Shown piece after piece: positions 1-11,145 of a DNA stretch of 64,000 nucleotides. The DNA is from Tenodera sinensis. Lineage: Eukaryota; Arthropoda; Insecta; Mantodea; Mantidae. The notes beneath the pieces were generated by a model. That model saw nothing but the letters and a program-made list of their open reading frames with translations. It made no database searches and was not told where the DNA came from. Within the stretch, counting starts at the first letter, position 1; the number at the start of each line of letters is the position of its first letter. The stretch lies in contig CM060964.1 of the NCBI GenBank assembly GCA_030765045.1, positions 151,951,705 to 152,015,704 of the forward strand. Direction: 5' to 3'. The position numbers were made by a program, and so were the translations under genes.

Positions 1-36
1 ACTGTGTTTTGGCCAGATGTAGTATTGCAGCCCACA

Positions 37-878
37 TCAATGCCCAACTTGTTCAATACTTTCACACCCCCCCTCCCCCCCTGCACAGTCATCATTAAAG
101 CACACCACTGCATCTAGAACACCCACTTTTAGGGTATTGATACTCACAAACACAGTCTTGGGAATGTGTTCCCATATACAATGGTGAAAACTTTCATTGG
201 GGCTTTGTGTGTTTCCATACAAGCAATTTTTCAACAAATCAGGACTAGAAAAAGTCCTGTAAATAGGTTTGATTGTTTGCATGACTGCTAAAGAAAGGGA
301 ATGCTTATGGGAGTAGTTCACATTAGCAGCCGGAGCATTGTTGTAGCCACACCAGCAATCATCATCGGTACCAGGAGGACAGAGTCCACGTTGAGGATTC
401 TTGTCAGTGGAACACTTGTGGAAGAAAGTGGACCATACTGCTCTTATCATTGTATCCACATTCTTGCCAACATTTCTCCTTATACTATAATAATGTTGCA
501 ATTTATCTATTGCACTGTCTGTTAGTCGCCCCTTACCAGTAAGTGGTTTACCATCGTCACACTTTTTGCCCTTTATTTCCTTTCTCAATTTTCTTAACCT
601 GGATCCCATTCTTTTCTGGACATGTCCACAGCACTCAAGTTTATTTACTACAGTATCTCCATTCACTTCTGAGCTGCATTGTCATTTAAGCAAAAGCTGT
701 TGTCATCATCTGGCTGTACATGAGACAATTTTTTCCCAAAAGCTGAAATTTTACTACAACTAGGAAGGTTAGGTAAACTTTCAATTTCACTATTTTTTGT
801 ACTTTTGCGACAAAACACAGCCTTTCTTCTACCAAAATGCTTTACTCTAACCATATTTGTAGCAAAGCTTGAAACCAC
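37..878 (-). pseudogene. Mutator-like (MULE) transposase remnant
   Basis: Read on the minus strand, 37-666 is open and carries the C-terminal pattern of arthropod MULE transposases. It has a GKGRLTD...DKLQHYY segment, a cysteine/tryptophan block (CPPGTDDDCWCGY), HKHSLSLAVMQTIKPIY and then NESFHHCIWEHIPKTVF. This family cuts and pastes DNA in the nucleus. A separate frame at 663-878 contains MVRVKHFGRRK, which looks like the basic N-terminus of the same protein. The central catalytic part that should lie between them is absent and the two parts are out of frame, so this is an internally deleted, dead copy. The Met at 666 is not a credible start. I am sure of the family resemblance but cannot assign a named subfamily. 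Confidence 0.75.
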
Positions 879-1649
879 CTTGAATAAATAACACTAAACA
901 CGATAATTTGATATGTAAACAAAACTGCAACTATAACCCACATGTGCTTGAAAAGTAAACAATTCGCCATATTGTGAGAGCCTTCTGCAATATACATGCA
1001 GCCACATCAGCAGCAGAGATGCCAATAACAAGCATAAAAGTTACCGCATAGCTCTGCTGCCACAAATCACAAAGATATAGACATTTTAATATCAATGGTG
1101 ATGCAGAAGGGGCGTCACCATGGTGACGCCATGTTTAAATCACCATATAAAGGACTTAAATATTAAGAATACCTATAATGCAATATATCATTGGATTCGT
1201 AAAATCTTGTAGATTTTTATAAGACACAAAACAAAAAATCGATTTTTTGAGCCCTTCACACGTCCCACTGTCCTTAAGTGTTCAAGTTACCATGAATGAA
1301 TGATTCATCTTCTTGAAACTTTATATACAATTTACACAATGTGTCTCCCTGTTAGAGTTGCTATTTTTATTTCTTCCCCGTATATTTTAACATTCTGTTG
1401 CTATATTATGGGGAAGTATAATGTATGCACTATTTACTTTTATACATCATCACCGTTTATCTGTATTTTCTCCAATTTGCTTCACATTTCTTTTAACAAT
1501 TTTAACCTTACTTTTCCTAAATATTTTCCTGCTTTCTCTGTATTATATTCATTTGATCTTGAGTTAAAAATCTTCCTAACTTTTAGTTCTATTGGAAAAT
1601 CTTCCCACTTGTTTAGTATTAAATTCTCTCTTCCTTCCCTGCTCCCATA
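879..1649. other. AT-rich stretch, nothing recognised
   Basis: No open frame with family resemblance is visible. A small self-complementary GGCGTCACCATGGTGACGCC palindrome lies near 1111-1130. From about 1300 the plus strand becomes T-rich, which may be the tail side of the non-LTR remnant that follows. Confidence 0.4.
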
Positions 1650-2278
1650 TCATCACATTCTAGAATAAATGCCAGTTGTAACAGTCTACTACATTTACTA
1701 CATCTTTCACCCCTTCTTATTGCTCTAAATTCATTACACCTGTCCTTGCCCATGCAAGGCCCATTCTAGCCTCCTTGTTGCATATTTTGATGTACTTTTC
1801 TCTTCCCTGTTTCATTTTTAAATATTTGTAATCTGTTAGTGTCGTTTTCACCTTAAAATTGCTAATAATTTCTTGCTTTTCAATATCCTCCACTCATCTA
1901 ATTTCTTTCCAAAAACCTTAACTTTTATCCTTTATTTTTTTTCATGTTTCCCCTATTCTTATTTATTCCAATGTTGTCCGTATTCTGTTCATTCGTTTCT
2001 TTTTCCTCCCATTTACTCCTGTACAGACATGAATTGCTTTAGTGTATAATTTTCCTTTAATGACTTTATTATGAACCAGTATTTGACTGCCCTTTCTACC
2101 ATTTTGCCTTTTGCTCCCACTTTCCGTAATTCTGCTTATGCTACTCCATTTGGTAAACTTCCCTGTAATCCCAGGTTATTTTGAAAAAAGAATTCTGTGT
2201 ATTGGATCTACATTTTCCCATACTACTTCCAGCACCCATATCTCAGTTGCATATAACATCCTTGCTTCTACTGTGCTG
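1650..2278 (-). pseudogene. Non-LTR retrotransposon RT C-terminal remnant, left part
   Basis: Read from 2278 downwards on the minus strand, the translation contains STVEARMLYATEIW followed, after frame changes, by NGVA-ELRKVGAKGRMVERAVKYW. This is the typical region after the RT thumb of a common arthropod non-LTR family (its usual pattern is MLYGAEIWG, then NGVAELELGRDSRRGK, then VKYWQRI). Further on, ARMGLAW and similar words suit the C-terminal tail. At least two frameshifts and several stops are present. The element is cut in two by the Tc1-like transposon at 2281-4819; its upstream portion resumes at 4822. No tail or target-site duplication was found. Confidence 0.55.
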
Positions 2279-2738
2279 TACAGTCACTCAAAAAAGTATT
2301 CGTCTCATCTGTATCAAATTAATACATCTTTTATTTGCAAATTAATATCAGTTAACTGCCAATGTCTGTGGTTTATAAAATCTTATTGGCTACCTATCAA
2401 TGATAAAGCTTAAAATTGGCAAATATTGCCGTTTGTTTATAATAATGATATAAAATGTTAAAACCCACTGCACTTAGAGGTCAAACAAGTATTCGTCTGG
2501 CAAACTAGGCAGCAACAAAACTGCCCCATTAGACGATTCGGATATTCTTTAGAAAGTGTCCCGTGAGAACTTCGTGAGAATTTCGTCTAAGTCCCACTCG
2601 GCAGTGTGCACGAATTCTTATGAAAGTTGCTGAAGTTGCCTTGTTATTGCAGTGTTAATTCAGCGCTGCCAACAGCACTATTTGTCCATTAATTTGTTGC
2701 CAATTTGAAATTTAAATGTTTTAGCAGGACCCGGCAGT

Positions 2739-3095
2739 ATGCTAGTGATCTTGTTAGAAGCAAGTTGTGAGAGTGCCATGACTCGCTTCATTAGCATAGT
2801 AGATTTAGCGCCTTTGTGCTATAATGAGGAAGAATGTATGCAATTCCTCTACGACGAGGGCCTGCTGAGCACCCAAATGCTATGCAGGGAATGTGATGCC
2901 GTGCTACACCCCATTACAAATGGCTTCAGTGGGTTTTATTGCTCCCTTACAAAAAGGGGTCGAAAATTCCAGCTGTTTTCCTGCATGCTGGGTCATCTTG
3001 AGCAGTTTTCGGAGTCATGCTCTGAGATTTCAGGCAGGGCCCATGGAAAAGGGGTAGGTATGGGGAAAAAACATTCTCTTGTGCAATATGCTTAA
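2739..3095 (+). pseudogene. Merlin / ISXO2-like transposase N-terminal fragment
   Basis: The open frame contains TRFISIVDLAPLCYNEEECM, then FLYDEGLLSTQMLC-EC, a cysteine pair, a CSLTKRGRK word and FQLFSCMLG. This order matches the N-terminal zinc-ribbon region of eukaryotic Merlin (ISXO2/IS1016-type) transposases, in which a two-cysteine pair precedes a basic second knuckle and an aromatic-rich helix. The likely native start is the Met at about 2778 (MTRF), not the upstream one. The DDE core is missing. It sits between the Tc1 5' end and the Tc1 transposase, so it probably inserted into the Tc1 element, although I could not define its TIRs. The following 3096-3566 shows no further coding sequence. 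Confidence 0.6.
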
Positions 3096-3566
3096 ACACG
3101 CTCAACCCCATAAAGAAATAATTTCACAAATTTGGGAGCTTCATATTTAATATGCATGTGACGTCCCTTGTGCTAAAGGTTACAGGTGAAAATGTATATT
3201 GGAAATGGGTAGTTACAACTAGTCTTATCATACTGGCAGTCTATATTATCCGAAATCTAATTATAATTAAAAAGATTTGGCTGGCGGTATATCTGTGGTG
3301 GCATGATGTGAAAAATAGATTAGAATTGGCAGATGTGAAAATCGTCTGCTAGTGACAGCTAGTGCATGCAGCGCAACCTAGTGGCAATTCTGCTAACGAC
3401 TGTCAGCGCATGCGCAGTAAGTAGCTTCGGACTTAGAATTTGGCTGGCAAGTGCTACAGGACTCTTTCTAAAGAAGAGCCAATGATTCTCCCTCCTTCAG
3501 CTGGTGTACATGTGCTGTGGTCAGTTTGTTCTGTTCCGTGTAACTGAGAACATCAGAATTGAAACC

Positions 3567-4665
3567 ATGGGACGCAAAAATAAGGAAACGACAGAGGAAG
3601 AAAGGCCTTCGATATACGATGCCTTCAAAATGGCAAAACATACAAAGAAATAGCTGAAATATTAAATAGGCTGATTACTACCATCAAGAGTATCATATAC
3701 AGACATAATCAAAGAAAAACATACAAAAACAAACCAAGAAAAGGCTGCCTTTCCGTCGTGAATCAGACTGAAAAGCAACTGATAGTGAGAAAAGTGAAAA
3801 TAGATCCCAAAGCGAGCACTACAAAGATTGCTTCAGAAATGGAAAAGCAAATGGGAAAACACAGACCATAAGAAACATTCTTCATGAAGCATAATACAAC
3901 AGAATAGCCTGCCAAAAGCCATATATAAGAAAGATTAATAGAAGCAAGAGACTGGCATATGCCAAAAACCACATAAATGATGATTTCGACTTCTGGAAAA
4001 AAGTTGTTTTTACTGATGAAAGTAAATTTAACATAGCTGTGTCCAAAGGAAGAGTAAGAATATGGAGGCAGAAAAATTGTGAATTGGAAATAAAAAATCT
4101 TACAGCCACTGTTAAACATGGTGGAGGATCTGTGCTTGTGTGGGGGTGTATGAGTGTTAATGGAGTAGATGATCTGTGCTTTATTGATGGCAACATGGAC
4201 CATAGACTCCACATCAACATACTAAAGTCACATTTCCCCAGTGTGGATACATCTTCACTCAAGATAATGATCCCAAACACACAGCTTTGGCTGTTATATA
4301 GCACACCACGATGGATGGAAACACCCCCCCCCCCCCCCCCCCCCCAATCACCAGACATCAATCCCATTGAGAATGTATGGCACATTCTTGAACAAAATCT
4401 ATGGAAACACAAAATATCAAACAAGAAAGACCTTAAGGAGCACTTAATGGAAGAGTGGAAGAAAATCACTACAGAAACTATAGAAAATCTTGTGAGATCA
4501 ATTCCTAGAAGGTTACATGGAAATAATAAAGAGGAAAGGAGGGCCCACCAAGTATTAAGCTGTATATGTTTAAGTCAAAATAATAGTTTATATGCTGGAG
4601 ACGAATACATTTTTGATGTGAGAAGAGATAACAATGCCTATGTTAATTTTTCTTATTTTTGTTGA
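3567..4665 (+). pseudogene. Tc1-like transposase, frameshifted
   Basis: Translation starts at ATG 3567 (MGRKNKETTEEER), the usual Tc1 start in arthropods, followed by a broken HTH region and KPRKG-like linker. The catalytic domain is spread over frames: VFTDESKFN supplies the first aspartate, VKHGGGSVLVWGCMS follows in an open frame from 4039, NDPKHTA with the second aspartate lies in another frame near 4270, and SPDINPIENVWHILE supplies the glutamate. The C-terminus PRRLHGN is present. Several frameshifts and early stops occur in the N-terminal half, and a 22-base C run lies before the third motif. The protein would have been a DD34E-type nuclear transposase of about 340 residues. It is clearly not functional. 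Confidence 0.88.
4324..4345. repeat. Homopolymer C run (22 nt) in Tc1 transposase
   Basis: Twenty-two consecutive Cs sit inside the transposase frame, just before the SPDINPIENVW motif, adding a proline run. Related copies have a short CCCCC at this point, so it is an expansion by slippage. Its exact length is likely to be unreliable in an assembly. Confidence 0.95.
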
Positions 4666-4821
4666 AACAGAACACCTATGTTTCGTTAATATATAATGAA
4701 TTCTTAGGGTATGAGGAATAAGCATATGTTCAAGTCAAGCTTTATTGTTTAATTTTCTAACCTTTATTTGATTTTAATGCTTACAAGGCTAGTTAGATGA
4801 ATTCTTTTTTGAGTGAGTGTA

Positions 4822-5060
4822 TATCCTTTCTAGCCATGTAATTTGTATTTCTGGTATTTGTTCATACATGCTCTGATTACCTATATTGATTGTTTCTCCT
4901 TTGTCCACACACTTTTCTTCTGCTCACCCCAATCCCCTGTACTCATACATAGGTAGTCCATTTTCCTCAGTACTTCCAGCTCTGTTCCTTCCCAGTATTA
5001 TTTTTCAGTCTTTCTTAGTTTATATCCTTTCTTAAAGATACAAGTTTTTATTATTTTTGT
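4822..5060 (-). pseudogene. Non-LTR retrotransposon RT remnant, right part
   Basis: Reading minus from 5060 gives TELEVLRKMDYLC, then SMYEQIPEIQITWLERI, ending at the Tc1 insertion. The first words correspond to the RT segment preceding the MLYGAEIW motif in the family seen at 1650-2278. The last codon ATA is completed across the Tc1 target so that I-Y-S-T-V-E-A continues without a shift. This shows that both flanks are one element that predates the Tc1 insertion. The RT active site would lie further upstream and is not visible. Confidence 0.55.
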
Positions 5061-5134
5061 TTATTAACATTAATATATTGAGTTAGATTTTCCATCTTCC
5101 TTTCATAGAAGTTTGAAAACAGTGTTGTTGTAAT

Positions 5135-5349
5135 TAATTTAATTTAAAAGGTGAGTTAATTAATAACACTGAACAACACTTACAACATATTTTTCCGGGA
5201 CGCGTTTCGAAGGTAACTTCCTCCATTATCAACCGGCCATTATTGTCCGGTTGATAATGGAGGAAAGTTACCTTCGAAACGCATCCTGGAAAAATATGTT
5301 GTAAGTGTTGTTCAGTGTTATTAATTAACTCACCTTTTAAATTAAATTA
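5135..5349. repeat. Near-perfect palindrome, about 100-bp arms
   Basis: The left arm, beginning TAATTTAATTTAAAAGGTGA, is matched by the reverse complement of the right arm down to a central CCGG-(about 10 nt)-CCGG turn near 5241-5262. Only a few mismatches are visible over the whole length. The arms hold a CGTTTCGAAGGTAAC word adjoining a stem-loop that resembles other CGAAACG motifs in this window. It has no coding potential. It could be a foldback/MITE or two inverted copies of a retroelement terminus. Its high arm identity implies a recent origin or ongoing correction. Confidence 0.93.
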
Positions 5350-5889
5350 GATTTTCCATGCTCAGTTGAACGGTCAACATATTTATTGCACAACACTATT
5401 CTTCTACTCACTATGTGAGAACCAAGGGAATGAATCCACCTTGTCTAGCAGTGTTAACCTGTCACTTCTGTTTTTTTATGATAACACTGGTCAACAGCAA
5501 AATTGCGACATGAGTGATGTATATCATTTTTAATTAATTGAGCACCCCTAATGACGAAAATGTTACTGAAAGTTGTCACTTCTTTTTATAGTATGGCACA
5601 TTACTGGTGACAGGAAGTTGTAACTAGATAAGAATGTAGAGGGATATAGGGGATGAATGAACACACTTAAAAGGTGAGCTGGTCTGATGTGACTTAGATA
5701 TGCATGTTTATAAACAGAAAAAGCAAAAATTCATTTACAGTAGATCTCTTCACTGCCTGAGAAGTGTTTCCGAGTGCAGATGTGATTTACTAACAGTATT
5801 AAAACTCCATTAAAAACTTCGTCTTAAAATGCTACACCAAAGTTTCTGACATTCAGTAAAACTCATTTAATAACATTTTACTTGTTAAG
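5350..5889. other. Unannotated AT-rich stretch
   Basis: No coding resemblance or repeat end was identified. It may contain the 5' untranslated region of the MPRKC-type gene that starts at 5891. Confidence 0.35.
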
Positions 5890-8040
5890 AATGCCACGTA
5901 AGTGCATAAGTGATCCTAACAGTTTCTGTTACATTTGCTGCGAAGTGGTGTTTGAAGAAATCACTCCTGTAATAAAAACAGTTTACAGTCTTTATTTTGG
6001 TGAATTCTGTGAATTAGAAGACCAAGATAGGAATTTGGCTCCACATATCTGTTATGAGACTTGCTACACAAATCTTCTGGATTGGTTGAGTCACAGGAGA
6101 ACTTTGATGCCTTTTGCCATTCCAGTTATTTGACTGGAACCAACAAATCATGCAAGGCTATTGTACAAGCCATGTTTTTAAAGCAAGTAGTGATAATTTT
6201 TAAAAAAATAATAGAACATTATTTTCCAAATATTTTATTATCATTCATAACCTTGCACCTTTCACTACTTCTACATATAGTTATGGCCTATTTAGCCACT
6301 TACTGTAACAGAAAACCAGTTTTTGTAAGCCTTTATGAAACAATGATGCTGCCTGTGATAAAAACCAAATCTGCACTTTTTTTAACATCATGGTTGAAAT
6401 GTTTTCCACCGAGGAATTTCTGCAAATGAGGAAACAAATGAAAATCCCATCGTGTCAAATTGGATTGTAGGGAGGATGATTAATTTTTTCTCAACCAAAT
6501 GATGCAATCAGATCTTGAGTTTAGGCCGTGTGTGGCCAGGTATTGCCATTCATTGGTTCCCCACAAACTTTATACAATTGGAGATGAATGGTTACTGACA
6601 TAACATTTCTCATATTCGAAAAACAAATCATTGAACTGACTTCACAGTCGGCGGGTCATTCGATTGTTATAAACATTTCAAAATGCTCAAACATTGGATA
6701 AGAAGAAAGTGACGGTTGATCACTATTGTACCTGGCTTCCTAATGAATGAAGGAACACATTGTGCATACTCAAAATCTCGACTGTAGCGCTGCAGTGGCA
6801 ACATATTTAAATGGTACTTACTTTAAAAACACACCTCGTACATTCTGCTACTCGTCCTGTGCCCCATAGTGATGAGCTACTTGTTCCAACATCACCTGAA
6901 TTGTATTCCCGTAAACTCAAAAATGAGCCGTGGAACTTTCTAAAGCCAAGGCAGAGCTGTTAGTCTCCAAATTGCAACAATGAAACTGTCTTGCCGAAAA
7001 TGTGAAAATGACATTTTTTTGTGGCGGTCAGAAACATTTTAAGGAATATTTTTCTGAGGAAGGTAATTTGGTGTTTTATAGTGATGTTAATGCCTCTTTA
7101 AGTTCTGCGAACATTAATCACATCTCTGAACCATGGCGGTAGCTTATAGATGTTTAAAAATTTAGTTTCAAAGATGTAATACTCCGTAATAGCAGTCAGT
7201 TGCTGCCAAATCTTATTGGTTGACAGCCTGAAACTCCTTGATTCAATTAATTATAACACATATAAATGGAAAATATGTGCAGACTTCAAAATAATTACAA
7301 TATTAACAGGACTTCAACTAGGCTAAATTAAAAACAGTTGTTTCACATGTGAATGGGACAGTAGAGATACAGCTTCTCGTTTCATAAAAAAAAAAAAAAA
7401 AAAGAATGTCCTTTACGTGAAGGTAATGAAACTGGAAAAATGAATGTTAAACGTGAACCTCATTTGGAATCTGAGGACATTTTAATTCCTCCACTACATA
7501 TAAAACTTGGTCTCATCAAAAACTTTGCTAGAAGTTTGGACCTAAATGGATTGGCATTCAAATACCTAGTTACAAAATTTCCTAGAATTAGTGAGGCCAA
7601 GTTACAGGAAGGAGTTTTTATTGACCCATAGATTCGTCGACTTCACCAAGATGAGATATTTAAACACCTTTTAAGTGATGTTGAGAAAGAGGCATGGATT
7701 TCTTCCAGAGAAGCTGTAAACAATTTTTTTGGGAAACAAACGAGCTGAAAACTATGAGGACCTTGTTACAAATGTGCTGTCATCTTATCACAAAATGGGA
7801 TGCCACATGTCTGCTAAATTACACTTTTTACAATTCCATCTGAATTGTCTTCCTGAAAGTTGTGGGGAAGTAAGCGATGAACATGGTGAATGTTTCTAAC
7901 AACAAATAGTAATGGAGAAACATTACCACGAAAAGTGGAGTGCAAGAATGCTTGCTGACTCTGCTGAACACTTATCAGGGATGCTGCTCAACTCCTCTAC
8001 AAGAGGGAAGCAAAGAGAAAGCATATTTAATAAAGGTAAA
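5890..8040 (+). pseudogene. Decayed MPRKC-type arthropod repeat gene
   Basis: The start ATG at 5891 begins MPRKCISDPNSFCYICCEVV, a Cys-rich N-terminus I recognise from a dispersed gene family present in many copies in arthropod genomes and probably transposon-derived. GDQD-like DQDRNLAPHICYETC follows. After frameshifts, RPVPHSDELLVPTSPE appears near 6850, a CRK-CENDIFL-like block near 6990, then an open frame at 7440-7631 with LIPPLHIKLGLIKNF and KFPRISEAKLQEGVFIDP. Past a stop come IFKHLLSDVEKEAW and a final YCWTL-like LC-TLIRDAA near 7960-8000. Many stops and frameshifts occur and an A-run interrupts 7386-7403. It is a full-length but long-dead copy. The family's biochemical role is unknown to me. 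Confidence 0.85.
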
Positions 8041-9304
8041 CAATCATGAATATGTTTTAGAGGACATCAAACAGATCTTCATAGAAAAAATTACTGTCAT
8101 ACTTTTTTTTACTATTGTTCTCAAAGCAGATCCAATCTAGCATTCTTCTTGTCATATTCTTGTTCAGCATAGTATAATCGTTAAGAAAAGTGAGGTTTCG
8201 TTCATGTTGCAAACAAAAAGTTAAAATTTGTTGTCCAGTGTAATCAAAATTATGCATCACTGTTATAGCATAACATTTAATGATTAGTACTACTGAGCTG
8301 CCATAATGACAAGTATAATTCATTTGTTTCACACAGACAAGGTTGTAAATGAACAATGGGTCATGGACTCTTATCCTTAGGACAACATAGACATATTTGA
8401 GCTTAAAACCTCAGGATATTCACAGAAGTAGCAGTGAGTTGGAAAGTGACACAATCAAATTTGATGAGGAAAAAATCCCTGCAACAGAGCAAATGTACAT
8501 TTGATCTACATTTCACAGGTCCTCCATTAGGTTTTCAACAATTGGATAATGATTTTTACAAATGAATTCATCTCTAACTTTACAAGCATGTTCACCAATA
8601 AGATATTTCTGGGTGAAAAGTCATTCTTGTTTTGTAGAGCTTGTTCTACAAGAATAAATCTCAAGATCAATGTTGTGGTGTGGCATATGTGCATTTTTTC
8701 CAAGGAAGGAATTCTGAGCTTTATCGTTTCCGTTGAAAGAACATTTTATTGATTAAATACATCATTCTGTTAATAATTATTAAACAAGAAAATTGATATG
8801 TAAATGTGAGCTTAATCCCCTGAAAAAAGTTTGATCAATTTTATGTCTTTGCCATGAACATTTGGAGCCCCTTGATAAAGATCTTAAGTGCGCAATGTTA
8901 ATTCCTTTAAGAATTTCATACTCTTAACAGGTGTGTTATCTCTGCATGTGCCTGAGTTATTGTTACATATGTAATAGTACACAATATGACAATATGAGTG
9001 GAAATGTTAGGCCAGAGTGCCAACATTCTATGTGAATGCAAGTTTTTTCTACTCACATCTTGGTTTATATGCGTTTGTCTTCAGAATGTTATGTTGCCAT
9101 TTCTTCTTGAAAATGTTCAATGTTCTTTTATTCAGACAGAAGTGCATTGGAAACAAGATTTAAAACAAATGTTAAACTGCAACACGTATATTTATATCTA
9201 GTTAGTAAAGTTAATTGGATTTACTGACACTTATTAAAAATTGCACATGTTTTGAGAGCTCATTTACTCTCATTCTCAACCTGAATGCCGACTGCTGGAA
9301 CATT
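8041..9304. other. AT-rich stretch, nothing recognised
   Basis: Short open frames (for example 8549-8752 plus and 8057-8356 minus) have AT-driven composition and no family resemblance. No repeat boundary was seen. Confidence 0.4.
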
Positions 9305-9552
9305 GTGTTGTGCTGGAGAGTGCAATGCTGTCATCCTCCGATGTCGTTTCCAGGAATTTTTTGGTGAGGTTGTCACTTTGGGGTAATTCGTAGTTGAAGA
9401 CTCAATCTTTCAGAATGAATATAAATATAAAGAATGTAAATGATAGTAAAGATCAAATCTCCAACTTCGAGTTATCCCAAAGTGACAATCTCGCCAAGAA
9501 ATTCCTGGAAAAGACACCAGAGGACGACAACATTGCAATTTCCAATGTGACA
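9305..9552. repeat. Diverged inverted repeat, about 95-bp arms
   Basis: The sequence at 9305-9400, reverse-complemented, aligns with 9458-9552 (for example CCCAAAGTGACAA...TTCCTGGAAA in both), with roughly one mismatch per six to eight bases. Both arms translate to related peptides (ELSQSDNLAKKFLE on plus, ELPQSDNLTKKFLE on minus), so the repeat unit was once coding. The spacer is 57 bp and AT-rich. It looks like two inverted pieces of one unidentified transposon gene. Confidence 0.8.
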
Positions 9553-10639
9553 CCACCATACTATCTAGATCTTATTGCATAATATTGCTTAACAGTGTAA
9601 GCAAAATCTTCCTACAAAGTATTTTGCATGTATTTATACTTTAGGAGTTTGAATGCTTAGAGTACTCAACAATTAAACCTTCACAAATAATATGATGTTT
9701 AGCCAGTTGTGATAGCTTCAGAATTGTACATTCTATAACAGTTTTACTGAGAACTTGCACACAAACACTAAATCTGAAGAACTAAATCAGTTCAGGGTAA
9801 CTTGCAGTGTACTTAAATTCCTCCTCTGAGATGATTCATCTAGTGTGTGAAAAGTTCCATCCAATAAAGATTGTGTCACAATGTTACAGCTCACCTTTTG
9901 TGTTCTGTGCAAAAATTTCCTTTTTCCTGTGCATTATACTTACTGCTGGAACTCGTGGATGATATTTAAGCTCATGTGGTGCTAGATTTAACAGATTTGG
10001 ACTTGGAGGGTCCAACTCAGACCAGTAATGGTACTACAGCTCCACCACATTAATAAAAATTGTGCCCAATATGTGAACTACAAGGAAGAGAGGCAAATGG
10101 GTGGAAGGGGGGAAATATGAGGATAGAATCAGGTTAGTTTCAACTTCCTTCTGTTCATGAAATAAAGTGTACTGTCTCTCGTCTTCCATGTTCACCCCAC
10201 CTTCCTGCTGTAAAAGTGCCATGCCTTCCCCTTACAGGATTGGGAGTTAATGTAGTCAAACTGTAGCTTTTGAAGGATTGCTTTCAGTTAACCCTGGGAA
10301 AGATGTAACCCTGTTTCCTTCTATACTCGATCCGACCTTAAATTGTGTATGGATGTCAACATTACACTGCAGCACAACTTTTAGAGCAAGTGAAATAGTG
10401 AAGCATGATTGGAAATAGTTTGTTACTTCTATCGCTTATTTGATACATTCAAGTAATGAATGCAGTGAATAAATACTGTAATTCAACTTCCAAAACATTT
10501 AAACATGAGCATAAATGTTTTATTTCCATTTGTCACGTGGTACTCGGTACTTCTCCGATTGTGTTGTTTATTGCACTGAAGCGATGCTCTGACACCCGAT
10601 CTATTAGTATTGCATGTTCATATGTGCAGTCAGTAAGGT
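9553..10639. other. Unannotated stretch
   Basis: No convincing coding sequence or repeat structure was found. Confidence 0.35.
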
Positions 10640-11145
10640 GGAGTGCATGGTTCCTCAGAGTTATATACAGAAACATTAAAGCAGAGGACTCTGAAAAGTG
10701 TGAAGACTATTGCACTAAATGTGTTTAGCTATTTCTTTCAATTTTATGACATCCTGGCTGTGAAATACTTAATCAAATTGACATCTGAAGCAACTGGTGT
10801 ATCTGTGAACACTATTTCAAATGTGAGAACAGAAATAGAAACAAACAGGAACTGTAAAATCCTTTAAAAAATGGGAAAGGCCATCTACTGTTTTAGGGCA
10901 AGTAGATGTTTTGTTAAAAGAGCTATTCGTTTTGAAGTGCATAGTTTATTTTTAAACAATGAGGTGCTTTCTTTAGTGAACAGATCTTCCAAATGTTAAG
11001 AAAACTACTTCTACACTTTGAAGAAAGACATTGGGTTTGAGTTTGCAAAAAGAAACAAACATTTATGTGATAATTGGTTGGGGAGACATTGTAGTGTGCA
11101 GAAGGCATTACCTGAAATCTGAGGATACGTGCCTCTGACATCTCA
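10640..11145 (+). pseudogene. HTH transposase N-terminal remnant (DDE family, copy 1)
   Basis: Plus-strand translation gives TLKSVKTIALNVFSYFFQFY, then LIKLTSEATGVSVNTISNVR, an HTH-like DNA-binding segment. After frame changes, LPNVKKTTSTL and DIGFEFAKRNKHLC correspond to the PTLRKLL...IGF-FKK linker of IS630/Tc1-related transposases seen in arthropods. A paralogous N-terminus at 62040-62258 (MKLTSEFTGVSVASIYSTRN) confirms the family. The catalytic domain is absent. Stops and a frame change near 10865 show it is dead. Confidence 0.65.

Larger units (their letters stand above)
2281..4819 (+). mobile_element. Tc1-like DNA transposon with TIRs and TA target site
   Basis: The left end reads CAGTCACTCAAAAAAGTATT and the right end, reverse-complemented, reads CACTCACTCAAAAAAGAATT, so the terminal inverted repeats agree over most of about 25 bp. 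Each end abuts a TA dinucleotide (2279-2280 and 4820-4821), the target-site duplication of Tc1/mariner. The element is about 2.5 kb, longer than the usual 1.6 kb, because it holds an unrelated Merlin-like segment upstream of the transposase. Insertion was into a non-LTR reverse transcriptase on the opposite strand. Removing the element and one TA leaves that RT frame continuous at the junction. Confidence 0.9.

Noticed and set aside
4039..4469. Minus-strand frames opposite the Tc1 transposase (195 and 149 codons)
   Set aside because: Antisense of DDE motifs, with the poly-C tract read as poly-Gly; no independent evidence.
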